Shown here one piece after another: positions 40,667-48,378 of a DNA stretch of 64,000 nucleotides; the first letter of the stretch is position 1, and the number at the start of each line of letters is the position of its first letter. The DNA lies in IMG/VR virus record IMGVR_UViG_3300046536_000173, positions 1-64,000 of that record; one strand, written 5' to 3'. A program made the translations under genes and the position numbers. The stretch is from a virus. Under the pieces are notes generated by a model. That model did no database searches and was not told the DNA's origin. It was given only the letters and a program-made list of their open reading frames with translations.

Positions 40667-41121
40667 GCGCCGGGAAAGGGCATGGCGCCTATCGCGACCC
40701 GGAGATTGTGCGCAAGTCTCGACCGGGACCGAATCGGGAACGCCCCGGATTCCCGCGCAACCCGAGAATCGGGGCTTTCAGGGGACCGCGATGGGAGCGG
40801 CCCCGCCCCCGTCCAGGGATCGCGGCGGCGGCGATTTAAGTGCCCGCACACTCATGGATCGGGAAAGGTGACCCTGGCGCGAACCCTGTCCGGGCGCGGC
40901 CAAAGGGTGCATCGATCACGTAACAATTGAGGCGGTGTGACGAACGAAGTCCCAAAAGTTTAGGACGGCGGTCCCCTCGGTGAGACGATGGGCGGATCGC
41001 TCCAGCGTTTCCGCCGGTTTCCGGGTCGCGATCCTGATTGACGCCTTTCCGCGATCGGTGGTAGCGATTCGGGCATCCTCGCAGCCGTTGCGTGTATCGC
41101 CCCGGCCCGAGCTTCCCGAAC
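40667..41121. other. Intergenic region between early and late operons
   Basis: 455 bases with no convincing gene. It contains several inverted repeats (CGGGAA...TTCCCG at 40735-40755 and the terminator at 40761), a GC-rich block, then more AT-containing sequence around 40920-40965. A late promoter, and possibly the target of a late regulator, would be expected here. A possible 82-codon ORF at 40682-40930 is not supported by composition. Confidence 0.5.
40761..40779 (+). terminator. Probable terminator of the rightward early operon
   Basis: CCCGA-GAA-TCGGG hairpin followed by GCTTTC, about 95 bases after the last early stop. The T-run is short, so efficiency is uncertain; it could be the site of regulated antitermination into late genes. 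Confidence 0.5.
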
Positions 41122-41451
41122 ATGCACCCCATCCGATACGAGCGCGGCGCGGTCGTGCGCTGCAATTCCCGCACCTGGATCGTCTGGACCTACTCGCGAG
41201 GGCAGGGAATCTGCGATCCGATCGCGCTCCCCGTGATGCCGCAAACCGGGCCGCGCCATCGCTCGCAAGCGCGCCTCGACCTCGGTGGGCGTGCGGTCCT
41301 GGTGCATCTCCTCGACCGCGTGACGTTGCCGCGCCTCGACTGTGAACACGTCGGCCAATGCACGCCCGACATCGTGTCGAGCCTCGCCGCGAGTATGCAA
41401 CGCGCGATCGACGCGCACGAAGCTGATCGCCCCCGGAGCGCCGTCGCATGA
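41122..41451 (+). CDS. Small protein upstream of the HNH gene
   Basis: 109 residues from ATG 41122; an in-frame GTG at 41092 would add ten. Contains RGAVVRCNSRTWIVWTYSRG and LLDRVTLPRLDCEHVGQCTP. ATGA-coupled to the next mini-gene. First gene after the early/late intergenic region. No family recognised. Confidence 0.55.
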   Translation: MHPIRYERGAVVRCNSRTWIVWTYSRGQGICDPIALPVMPQTGPRHRSQARLDLGGRAVLVHLLDRVTLPRLDCEHVGQCTPDIVSSLAASMQRAIDAHEADRPRSAVA

Positions 41452-41525
41452 GCGGCCCATGGCTGTTCGTGATAGCGATGGCCTTGGTGCTTGCCCTCGA
41501 TCGCCTTTCGCTGGTCTGCCCCTGA
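41448..41525 (+). CDS. Hydrophobic 25-residue peptide
   Basis: MSGPWLFVIAMALVLALDRL followed by SLVCP: one transmembrane helix. Coupled on both sides (ATGA upstream, TGATG downstream), which is the main support. Unknown function. Confidence 0.4.
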   Translation: MSGPWLFVIAMALVLALDRLSLVCP

Positions 41526-41857
41526 TGCCGATCGCCTCGCCGGTCTATCATCCGCCCGGTTGGCAGTCGCGCGCCGATCGACGCCGCGCGCACGACCAGA
41601 GCAAGGTGCGGCACTATTCCAACGCCCGCTGGCTCCGTCTCCGCGCCGCGTATCTCGCGACGCATCCATTGTGCGAGTGCGGATGCAATCGCCCCGCGAC
41701 CGTCGTCGATCATCGCAAGCCGCATGGCGGCGACGACGCGCTGATGTATGCCTGGGACAACCTCCAGGCGATGACGAAGCCGTGCCACGATCGCAAGACG
41801 GCGACGCAAGACGGTGGGTTCGGTCGCGCCTCGCGCGCCTCGGTCGGTGCGCGATGA
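41525..41857 (+). CDS. HNH endonuclease of the packaging region
   Basis: 110 residues. RWLRLRAAYLATHPLCECGC, ATVVDHRKPHGGDDALMYAW and DNLQAMTKPCHDRKT form a compact HNH domain with zinc-type cysteines. Small HNH proteins encoded just before terminase (for example HK97 gp74) support terminase cleavage at cos; the position here, 2.2 kb before terminase, suggests the same. Confidence 0.85.
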   Translation: MPIASPVYHPPGWQSRADRRRAHDQSKVRHYSNARWLRLRAAYLATHPLCECGCNRPATVVDHRKPHGGDDALMYAWDNLQAMTKPCHDRKTATQDGGFGRASRASVGAR

Positions 41858-41944
41858 TGACGCGATCGACCCCCATACGGTGTCCGAAACCGGGATCGAT
41901 CGTGTGCACTGACCGCGCCCCAACTGATTTTTTAGCTTTCCAAT

Positions 41945-42586
41945 ATGGGCCAGACTGAAGCCGCCGCTTGGCCCGCCGACCAGATCGAGCGCCGCGACGT
42001 GTCCGCGCTCGTGCCGCACGTCCGCAACGCCCGGAAGCACGGCCCCGCGCAGATCGCGGAGATCGCCGGCCTGATCCGCGAATGGGGCTGGACCGTGCCG
42101 ATCCTGATCGACGAAGCGAACGGGATCATCGCGGGGCACGGGCGCGTGCTCGCCGCGCAGCAATTGAACATCGCCGACGTTCCCGTTGTCGTCGCGCGCG
42201 GATGGAGCGACGCGCAAAAGCGCGCATACATGATCGCCGACAACGAAGTGACCGCGCACTCGACCTGGAATACGGAGCTATTGCGCGTCGAGCTGGCCGA
42301 CCTCGCGCAACAGGGCATCGACCTGGAGACGATCGGCTTCAGCGCCGCCGACCTCGCCGCCAAGGGATCGAGCGAGGGCGAGCTTCCGCAAGCGCTCCAG
42401 CTTGAACCCGCCCGCGAGTATTGCGTGATCATGTGCGCCGACCTCGACGAATGGGAACGCCTCAAAGTCGCGTTGTCGCTGACTCCCGTCCGACGCGGCG
42501 GATACAAGCGCGGGTCCGTGCTTGACGACGTGAGCACGCAACGCGTCGTGACCGCCGCCGCCGTCCTGAAGCTGATCGAGGGGTAA
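41945..42586 (+). CDS. ParB/Srx-fold protein
   Basis: 213 residues. VSALVPHVRNARKHGPAQIA, an EWGWTVPILIDEANGIIAGH-GRVLAA stretch (GHGR is the ParB-type nucleotide-binding motif) and RAYMIADNEVTAHSTWN define the ParB N-terminal fold. LETIGFSAADLA is shared with ParB domains of phage DNA-methylase fusions, but no methylase domain follows. The last 60 residues carry EYCVIMCADLDEWERLK. May be a CTP/ATP-dependent DNA-binding or nuclease factor. Start chosen at ATG 41945; an AT-richer 87-base leader precedes it. Confidence 0.88.
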   Translation: MGQTEAAAWPADQIERRDVSALVPHVRNARKHGPAQIAEIAGLIREWGWTVPILIDEANGIIAGHGRVLAAQQLNIADVPVVVARGWSDAQKRAYMIADNEVTAHSTWNTELLRVELADLAQQGIDLETIGFSAADLAAKGSSEGELPQALQLEPAREYCVIMCADLDEWERLKVALSLTPVRRGGYKRGSVLDDVSTQRVVTAAAVLKLIEG

Positions 42587-42589
42587 GAC

Positions 42590-42859
42590 ATGTCCGACAC
42601 GCCGCAACCAACGATCGACACGACCGACCCGCGCGCCACCATCGACAGCGCTTCCGACGCGCGCACCGTCAACAACGTGGTGCGCCATCAATACCGCGTG
42701 CTGTCCGACGCCGAAAAAGACCAGATGGGCGCCCTCAAAGACCTGGGGCTTGCCTTCATCGAGCAATGCGACGCGATCGGATCGAGCCGCGAACTGGCTC
42801 TGGCGAAAACGAACGCGGAGATGGCGGTGATGTGGGCCGTGAAACACGTCACGCGATGA
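42590..42859 (+). CDS. Acb2/Tad1-like small protein, unit B
   Basis: 89 residues. Same motif series as the 217-462 protein (VVRHQYRVLSDAEKDQM, ALKDLGLAFIEQCDAIGSSR, MAVMWAVKH), with a longer variable N-terminus (two TID/DxR repeats). Retention of the core in both phages with divergent flanks argues for selection. If it is an Acb2 homologue it would sequester cyclic-nucleotide immune signals. Confidence 0.5.
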   Translation: MSDTPQPTIDTTDPRATIDSASDARTVNNVVRHQYRVLSDAEKDQMGALKDLGLAFIEQCDAIGSSRELALAKTNAEMAVMWAVKHVTR

Positions 42860-43038
42860 CAGCCTGGGAAGATCGTATGCGCGCCGCGCTCCTCGCCTGT
42901 GAGGCGCAGTTTCACGCATACGCCGATCATCATCTGGCGAAGGAACCGCCCGATCGCGACAAAGCCGCGATCAACGTCCGATGGGCGATCGACTGCCACG
43001 AAGCCGCGATGCCGCCCGACCGGGTCGTGCTCCGTTGA
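42856..43038 (+). CDS. Small soluble hypothetical protein
   Basis: 60 residues, ATGA-coupled on the Acb2-like side and TTGA-coupled to the glycosyltransferase. Helical: AWEDRMRAALLACEAQFHAY and DKAAINVRWAIDCHEAAM. Occupies the slot that in unit A holds an unrelated two-helix membrane protein (466-651). Unknown function. Confidence 0.55.
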   Translation: MTAWEDRMRAALLACEAQFHAYADHHLAKEPPDRDKAAINVRWAIDCHEAAMPPDRVVLR

Positions 43039-43784
43039 CGAAGCCGAAGCGCCGCGCCTCCTCGATCCATGTCGCGGTCCCCTCGAAAGGCAGGGCTGGC
43101 AGGGTGCGCACGCAAGCCGTGATCCCGTCGTGCACGATCTATGCGCCCGCGCTCGAAGCCGCCGCCTACCGCGCCGCAGGGGGCCGCAACGTCGTGCCCG
43201 TGCCCGACACCGTGCGCGGGATCACCGCGACGCGAAACTTCATCCTCGACAACGCGCCCTCGACGCGCGTCGTGATGATCGACGACGACGTGAAAACGCA
43301 GGGCTGGACGCATCTCCTCCCGCGCTCCGCGCACAAGCTCCATCTCGACGAAGCGACGTGGCTCGCCGAATTCCGCAAGCTGTTCGAGGTGACGGAGAGT
43401 CTTGAATTCCGCATCTGGGGCGTGGCGACCGAAAGCGCGACGCGCTCCTGTTACCCGTGGGCGCCCTTCCGCTGGCGCGCGTATGTCACCGCGTCGTGCA
43501 TGGGGATCGTCAACGACGATCGCGCGCCCCGCTTCGACGAAACATATCCCGTGAAAGAGGATTACGAACTCTGTGCCCGGTGCATCCGCGATGATGGCGG
43601 GGTCGTTGCGGCGCAGTATCTATTCTGGGAGAACGCGCACTGGCACGACAAGGGCGGATGCAACGACTATCGCACGCAATCGATGGAGCGCGACGCGATC
43701 CGCCGCCTTTGCAAAACCTATCCGGGCCTCGTGCGCGCCGTCGAGCGCGCGTCGAACGCCTGGGCGATCGAGATCGGACCCTGA
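43035..43784 (+). CDS. GT-A-type glycosyltransferase-like protein, unit B
   Basis: 249 residues from TTG 43035 (overlaps the previous stop; matches the ATG start of the unit A copy). Same motifs: IHVAVPSKGR, GITATRNFILD, VMIDDDVKTQ. Most differences from unit A fall near residues 33-52 (TIYAPALEAAAYRAAGG); the nucleotide-sugar half is almost invariant. Substrate unknown, as for unit A. Confidence 0.5.
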   Translation: MTKPKRRASSIHVAVPSKGRAGRVRTQAVIPSCTIYAPALEAAAYRAAGGRNVVPVPDTVRGITATRNFILDNAPSTRVVMIDDDVKTQGWTHLLPRSAHKLHLDEATWLAEFRKLFEVTESLEFRIWGVATESATRSCYPWAPFRWRAYVTASCMGIVNDDRAPRFDETYPVKEDYELCARCIRDDGGVVAAQYLFWENAHWHDKGGCNDYRTQSMERDAIRRLCKTYPGLVRAVERASNAWAIEIGP

Positions 43785-43788
43785 TCAC

Positions 43789-44019
43789 ATGAGCGACATC
43801 ACCACATCACCGTTGGTCGCGGATGGTGGCCTTTGCTTGTTCCAGGCGATCGAGCCGACGCACTGGCTCACGTTCGCGTCGTGCGGCCTACGGATCAACA
43901 TGGCCACGGGTGAGGTCGTGATCCCGGATGGTCTCGCGCTCAACGAAGCCTCCCGGCAATTCTGGGAACAATTGGGGCGCTTTCATCCGCTCGCCCCGAT
44001 CGGGTTTGGTGATCGCTGA
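43789..44019 (+). CDS. Small hypothetical protein upstream of terminase
   Basis: 76 residues, in the slot of the unrelated 1399-1560 ORF of unit A. Contains LVADGGLCLFQAIEPTHWLT and MATGEVVIPDGLALNEASRQ; predicted mixed alpha/beta. The stop shares one base with the small-terminase ATG (TGATG). No family recognised. Confidence 0.55.
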   Translation: MSDITTSPLVADGGLCLFQAIEPTHWLTFASCGLRINMATGEVVIPDGLALNEASRQFWEQLGRFHPLAPIGFGDR

Positions 44020-44534
44020 TGGGACGCCGCCCGAAGCCGACCGCCTTGCACAAGCTCCACGGCACATACAACGCGACGAACCACGGACGCGACCGCGCGC
44101 AAGAGCCGGTGCCGATGGGCGACCTGGAGGAGCCGCCGCCCGACCTGACCGAAAGCCAGGAAGCCGGATGGCGCTACGCGATCGCCAACATGCCGAAGGG
44201 CGTCGTCAAGCTGATCGATCGCGGCATCCTGAAGGTCTGGATCGAAGCGGAGGATCGCCACAACACCGCGCGCCTCATGCAAGCGATGCTCGACCAGGAC
44301 ACGAAACTAAAGCTCCTGGTGAAAGGCCCGAACGGGCTGGAGCCGTCGCCTTACAACGTGATCCTCGACAAGTGCGCGCAAACCATGTTCCGCGCCGCGC
44401 AGGAATTGGGCTTCTCGCCCGCCGCGCGTCCGCGCCTGAAGCTCTACGCGCCGCCGCCCGACTCACAAGCCGCCGCCGACGTGCGCGCCGACCCGTGGGC
44501 CATGCTGCAGGTAATCCCTGGTGGCAAGGCGTAA
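44019..44534 (+). CDS. Terminase small subunit, P27-like (unit B)
   Basis: 171 residues, beginning MGRRPKPTALHKLHGTYNAT. Homologous over its full length to 1560-2072; the main changes are at residues 19-35 and in the C-terminal YAPPPDSQAAADVRADPW. Overlaps the large-subunit GTG by 14 bases, the same coupling as unit A. Recognises the packaging site of unit B. Confidence 0.88.
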   Translation: MGRRPKPTALHKLHGTYNATNHGRDRAQEPVPMGDLEEPPPDLTESQEAGWRYAIANMPKGVVKLIDRGILKVWIEAEDRHNTARLMQAMLDQDTKLKLLVKGPNGLEPSPYNVILDKCAQTMFRAAQELGFSPAARPRLKLYAPPPDSQAAADVRADPWAMLQVIPGGKA

Positions 44535-46263
44535 GCCTCCCGCGCCTCCTCCTCCCGGTGATGATCCGCGCCGCTTCACGCGCGACGCGCTCGACTATGC
44601 GAAGCGCACCGCCGACGATCCCGCCGCCGCCTCGATCCACGCCCGCGCCGCGTGCGAGCGCTTCATCCGCGACCATGCCGAAGCATCGAAGCGCGACACC
44701 CGCTGGTCGTTCGACGACACCGCCGCGATCCGCGCGATGGTGTTCGCGACTCAAATGCCCAACATCAAAGGCCCGGAAGCGAACAAGCCGATCCGCCTGA
44801 TGGACTGGCAAAAGTTCGCATATAGTAACATTTTCGGGTTCCTGGAGCGTGGCACGACGACCCGCCGCTTCCGACAGGCGGGCATCTTCGTTCCGAAGGG
44901 TAACGGCAAAACAACGATCTCCGCGCCGCTCGCGATGTATATGACATTCGGCGAGGGCGAGGGTGGAGCGGAGGGCTACGCCGCCGCCGTCACAAGAGAT
45001 CAGGCCCGCATCCTGTTTGACACCGCGTCGAACATGGTCCGCCGCTCGCCCGACATGCAACGCGCCTGGGGCGTCGGCGTGCTGACGAATTCGATCTTCC
45101 AGGAACGCACCGCCTCGCGCTTCATCCCGATCTCCTCCGACGCGAAGGCGCTCGACGGCCTCAACGTCGCCGTCGCCGTGTGCGATGAAATCGGATCGCA
45201 CCGCACGAGCGAAGTCTATGACGCGCTGATAACCGCGATGGGCAAGCGTCATCAGCCGTTCCTCCTGTCGATCTCGACCGCGACCAGCAACAGCGCCGGG
45301 ATCGGAAAACAGGTCTGGGATTACGTGCTCCGCGTCGTGCAAGGCGGGCAGGATGACGATCGGCTGTTCGGCATCATCTATTCGATCGACGACCAGGATG
45401 ATCCGTGGGACGAAGCGACCTGGGTCAAGGCAAATCCGGGCTGGGGCCATAGCGTGCAACCGGACGCGATCCGCGCGATCATGCGACAGGCCCGCAACAA
45501 CCCCGCGCAAGAGATGTCCGCCCGGACGCGGCACCTCAACGTGTGGGTCGGCGCCGACGAAGCGCTTTTCTCAACGCGCGCATGGAACGCGTGCGGCGAC
45601 GCCTCGCTTCAAATCGCCGCCTTCGAGGGCCGCGAATGTTACATCGGCGTCGATCTCGCCTCGCGCGCCGACCTCGCCGCCGTCGTCGCGGTGTTCCCGC
45701 AAACCGTCACCGTCGAGGGCCGCGACGCGCTGATGTTCACGGTGTTCGCGCGCTGTTACCTCAACGAAGCCGCCGTGATGGAAGCGCGCAACCCGTCATA
45801 TCCGGGGTGGGCCGCGAACAACGAATTGATCATCACGCAAGGCAACGAAACCGACTTCCACACGATCGAGGCCGACATCCTCGACATGAATTCGCGCTTC
45901 CGCCTGATGTCGCTCGCCTTCGATCCCTTCAACAGCGTGCACATGGCGCAACGCCTGACCGCGCGCGGTGTGCCGTGCCGCGAATTCCGATCGAACGCGC
46001 AAAACTTCAGCCCCGCGACGCGTGAACTCGAAGCCGCGATCCGGGGCAGTCGCATTCAACACGACATGAACGGCCCGCTGGGCTGGTGCATCGGAAACGT
46101 CGTCGGCCACACCGACGCCCGCGACAACGTGTATCCGCGCAAAGCACGCCCGGAGAACAAGATCGACGCCGCGATCGCGCTGATCATGGCGATCGCGCAA
46201 GCGACCGATCTCGCCGCAGCGCCCTCCGTTTACGAGACAAGGGGGTTGATCACACTCGGATGA
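44521..46263 (+). CDS. Terminase large subunit (unit B)
   Basis: 580 residues from GTG 44521. Walker A PKGNGKTT and Walker B VAVCDEIGSH as in unit A; nuclease segment YIGVDLASRADLA and AFDPFNSVHMAQ. One notable substitution is FDPFN for FDPYN. The stop overlaps the portal ATG directly (ATGA), because the proline-rich ORF of unit A is missing. Confidence 0.95.
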   Translation: MARRKPPAPPPPGDDPRRFTRDALDYAKRTADDPAAASIHARAACERFIRDHAEASKRDTRWSFDDTAAIRAMVFATQMPNIKGPEANKPIRLMDWQKFAYSNIFGFLERGTTTRRFRQAGIFVPKGNGKTTISAPLAMYMTFGEGEGGAEGYAAAVTRDQARILFDTASNMVRRSPDMQRAWGVGVLTNSIFQERTASRFIPISSDAKALDGLNVAVAVCDEIGSHRTSEVYDALITAMGKRHQPFLLSISTATSNSAGIGKQVWDYVLRVVQGGQDDDRLFGIIYSIDDQDDPWDEATWVKANPGWGHSVQPDAIRAIMRQARNNPAQEMSARTRHLNVWVGADEALFSTRAWNACGDASLQIAAFEGRECYIGVDLASRADLAAVVAVFPQTVTVEGRDALMFTVFARCYLNEAAVMEARNPSYPGWAANNELIITQGNETDFHTIEADILDMNSRFRLMSLAFDPFNSVHMAQRLTARGVPCREFRSNAQNFSPATRELEAAIRGSRIQHDMNGPLGWCIGNVVGHTDARDNVYPRKARPENKIDAAIALIMAIAQATDLAAAPSVYETRGLITLG

Positions 46264-47642
46264 AATCACCCGTCGCACGCCTGATCAACGCGATGCGCCT
46301 CGGCCTCGCCGATCGCCCGACCGCCACGCGCACCGAACCGTCGATCGAGACGAAGGACAGCGCCGCCGTGACCTCGACGCTGGGCGGTCTGGGCTGGCCG
46401 CAGCCGATGCTATACGCCGCCCTCGGTGGCTACGCGTCGAACACCGGAGTCCCGGTGACGCCCTTCACCGCGCTCCAGGCATCGGCGGTTTACGCGTGCA
46501 TCCGCATGATCAGCCAGGACATGGCCATGCTGAAGCCGTTCATCCGCCGCACGCTGGTCGGTGGGGGTTATCGCCGCGAGCTTCAGCATCCGCTCGCGAA
46601 GCTGTTTCGCCGTCCGAACCGCTGGCAAACCGGGTTCGAATTCGTTTCATACATGTGCACGTCGCTTTGCCTCCGTGGCAACGCCTTCATCGTCGTCGAG
46701 CGCGACAAAGACGCGAACCCGGTGGAGCTTGTCCCGATCGCGCCCGACCGTTGCTCGATCATGCTGTCGGAGGATGGCGAGCTTTGGTATCGCATCAACA
46801 GCCGCCGCCTGGGTTACGGGCTGGTCGTGCCGCCCGATGACATGATCCACCTTAAAAACATGTCGCTCGACGGCTACATGGGCGCCTCGCCGATCGCGCT
46901 CGCGCAAGACATCGTGGGCCTCGCCCTCGCGACGCAACAGCATGGCGGCATCCTGTTCCGCCAGGGCGGACAGATCGGCGGCGTCGTGTCGCATCCCGGC
47001 AAGCTGTCGAAGGAAGCATCCGATCGCGTCGCGAATTCGTGGCGCGAGACGCACGCCGGAGTCCAGAACGCGCACAAGGTCGCGATCCTGGAGGAAGGGA
47101 TGACCTTCAACAAAGTCGCGATCACGAACGAAGAGGCGCAATTCCTGGAGACGCGCCGCTTCCAGGTGCAAGAGATCGCCCGCCTGTATGGCGTGCCGCC
47201 GCACCGCCTCGGCGAACTCGACAAGGCGACGTTGAACAACATCGAACAGCAAAACCAGCAATACGTTGACAGCGCGTTGAAGCCGATCGCGAACGCGATC
47301 GAGCAATTGTTCGATCATCATCTCCTGTTCGACGACGAACGATCGATGCTCGAATGTAAGTTCGACTTCGACGACATGACGCGCGGCGACATGTTGACCC
47401 GCTTCAACGCGTATCAGGTCGGAACCCTCAACGGCTGGCTGTCGCGCAACGAAGTCCGCGCCCGCGAAAACATGAACCCGATCGAGGATGGGCACGGCGA
47501 CGAATACCGCGTGCCGCTCAATACCGCCGTCCCCTCCGACAACCTCGCGCAAGTGACGACCGCGCCAAGCGTGACCGATGACGCGCCGGGGGCGAACGCG
47601 ACCACGCCGGAACCTGGAGCGCCCGACGATGCAGATAATTAG
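46260..47642 (+). CDS. Portal protein, HK97 family (unit B)
   Basis: 460 residues. The N-terminal 27 residues (MKSPVARLINAMRLGL...) are unrelated to unit A, then the two proteins are collinear from SAAVTSTLGGLGWPQPM onward. The conserved stem segment EIARLYGVPPHRLGEL is unchanged. Ends with its own acidic/proline tail, 14 bases inside the protease gene. Confidence 0.93.
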   Translation: MKSPVARLINAMRLGLADRPTATRTEPSIETKDSAAVTSTLGGLGWPQPMLYAALGGYASNTGVPVTPFTALQASAVYACIRMISQDMAMLKPFIRRTLVGGGYRRELQHPLAKLFRRPNRWQTGFEFVSYMCTSLCLRGNAFIVVERDKDANPVELVPIAPDRCSIMLSEDGELWYRINSRRLGYGLVVPPDDMIHLKNMSLDGYMGASPIALAQDIVGLALATQQHGGILFRQGGQIGGVVSHPGKLSKEASDRVANSWRETHAGVQNAHKVAILEEGMTFNKVAITNEEAQFLETRRFQVQEIARLYGVPPHRLGELDKATLNNIEQQNQQYVDSALKPIANAIEQLFDHHLLFDDERSMLECKFDFDDMTRGDMLTRFNAYQVGTLNGWLSRNEVRARENMNPIEDGHGDEYRVPLNTAVPSDNLAQVTTAPSVTDDAPGANATTPEPGAPDDADN

Positions 47643-48324
47643 CGCGACGCAATTCAAGAGCTTGAACCGTGGCCGCAACGTCACGCGCTCGACGATCGCC
47701 GTGCGCAAGCAGATCATCGCCCCCGCCGAAGGTCTGGAGCGCGGAGACACGCGCGCGCTGCGCTTCACGATCTCGACCGCCGATGTCGATCGCGAACAGG
47801 ACACGATCGCGATCGCCGGATGGGATCTGACGAACTTCAAGCGCAACCCCGTCGTGCTCTGGGGACACGACGCCTCGCGCCTCCCGATCGGTCGCGCCTT
47901 CGATGTCTCGATCGAGGGCGGCGCGTTGAAAGCCTCGATCGAATTCATCCCCGCCGACACGCCCGAAGGCGGCGCTTTCGCCGAGTCCGTCTATCGCCTC
48001 GCCCGCGCCGGTTTCATCGCCGCGACCTCCGTCGGGTTCCGCCCCCTGAAATGGGACTACACGCGCGACGCCGCGCGCGGAGCCGACGACTGGTTTCCGG
48101 GGATCGACTTCGAGGAACAAGAGCTTGTCGAGCTTTCCGTCGTCACCGTGCCCGCGAACCCGGAGGCGCTGATGGACGCGCCCGCGCCGGGTGAGGGCAC
48201 GGCAACCGCGTCCGACACCCCGCCCGTCTCGGGCGAGGAGGTGACAGCCTTCAACGAAGAACAAACAAGAGCACGAGCACGCCGCCGACGCGCGCTCCAA
48301 CTGGCACTGGCAACGACCGACTGA
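47629..48324 (+). CDS. Prohead protease, HK97 family (unit B)
   Basis: 231 residues from ATG 47629, matched to the unit A start (MQIISATQFKSLNRG). H80 in WGHDASRLPIGR and S134 in AATSVGFRP are kept. Sits directly after portal without the extra small gene found in unit A. Confidence 0.93.
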   Translation: MQIISATQFKSLNRGRNVTRSTIAVRKQIIAPAEGLERGDTRALRFTISTADVDREQDTIAIAGWDLTNFKRNPVVLWGHDASRLPIGRAFDVSIEGGALKASIEFIPADTPEGGAFAESVYRLARAGFIAATSVGFRPLKWDYTRDAARGADDWFPGIDFEEQELVELSVVTVPANPEALMDAPAPGEGTATASDTPPVSGEEVTAFNEEQTRARARRRRALQLALATTD

Positions 48325-48378
48325 AATCGGATCAACGCGCCGCGCGATCCCGCGCCGCGCACACATAGGACAATCGCA

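Noticed and set aside
40682-40930. 82-codon plus-strand frame in the early/late intergenic region
   Set aside because: It runs through two hairpins, including the presumed terminator, and has arginine/serine-rich composition typical of non-coding GC-rich DNA; no coupling to neighbours.
41945-42586. Chromosome/plasmid partition ParB
   Set aside because: There is no ParA gene or parS-like cluster, the protein lacks the HTH and dimerisation regions of partition ParB, and its neighbours are packaging genes, so a partition function is unlikely.
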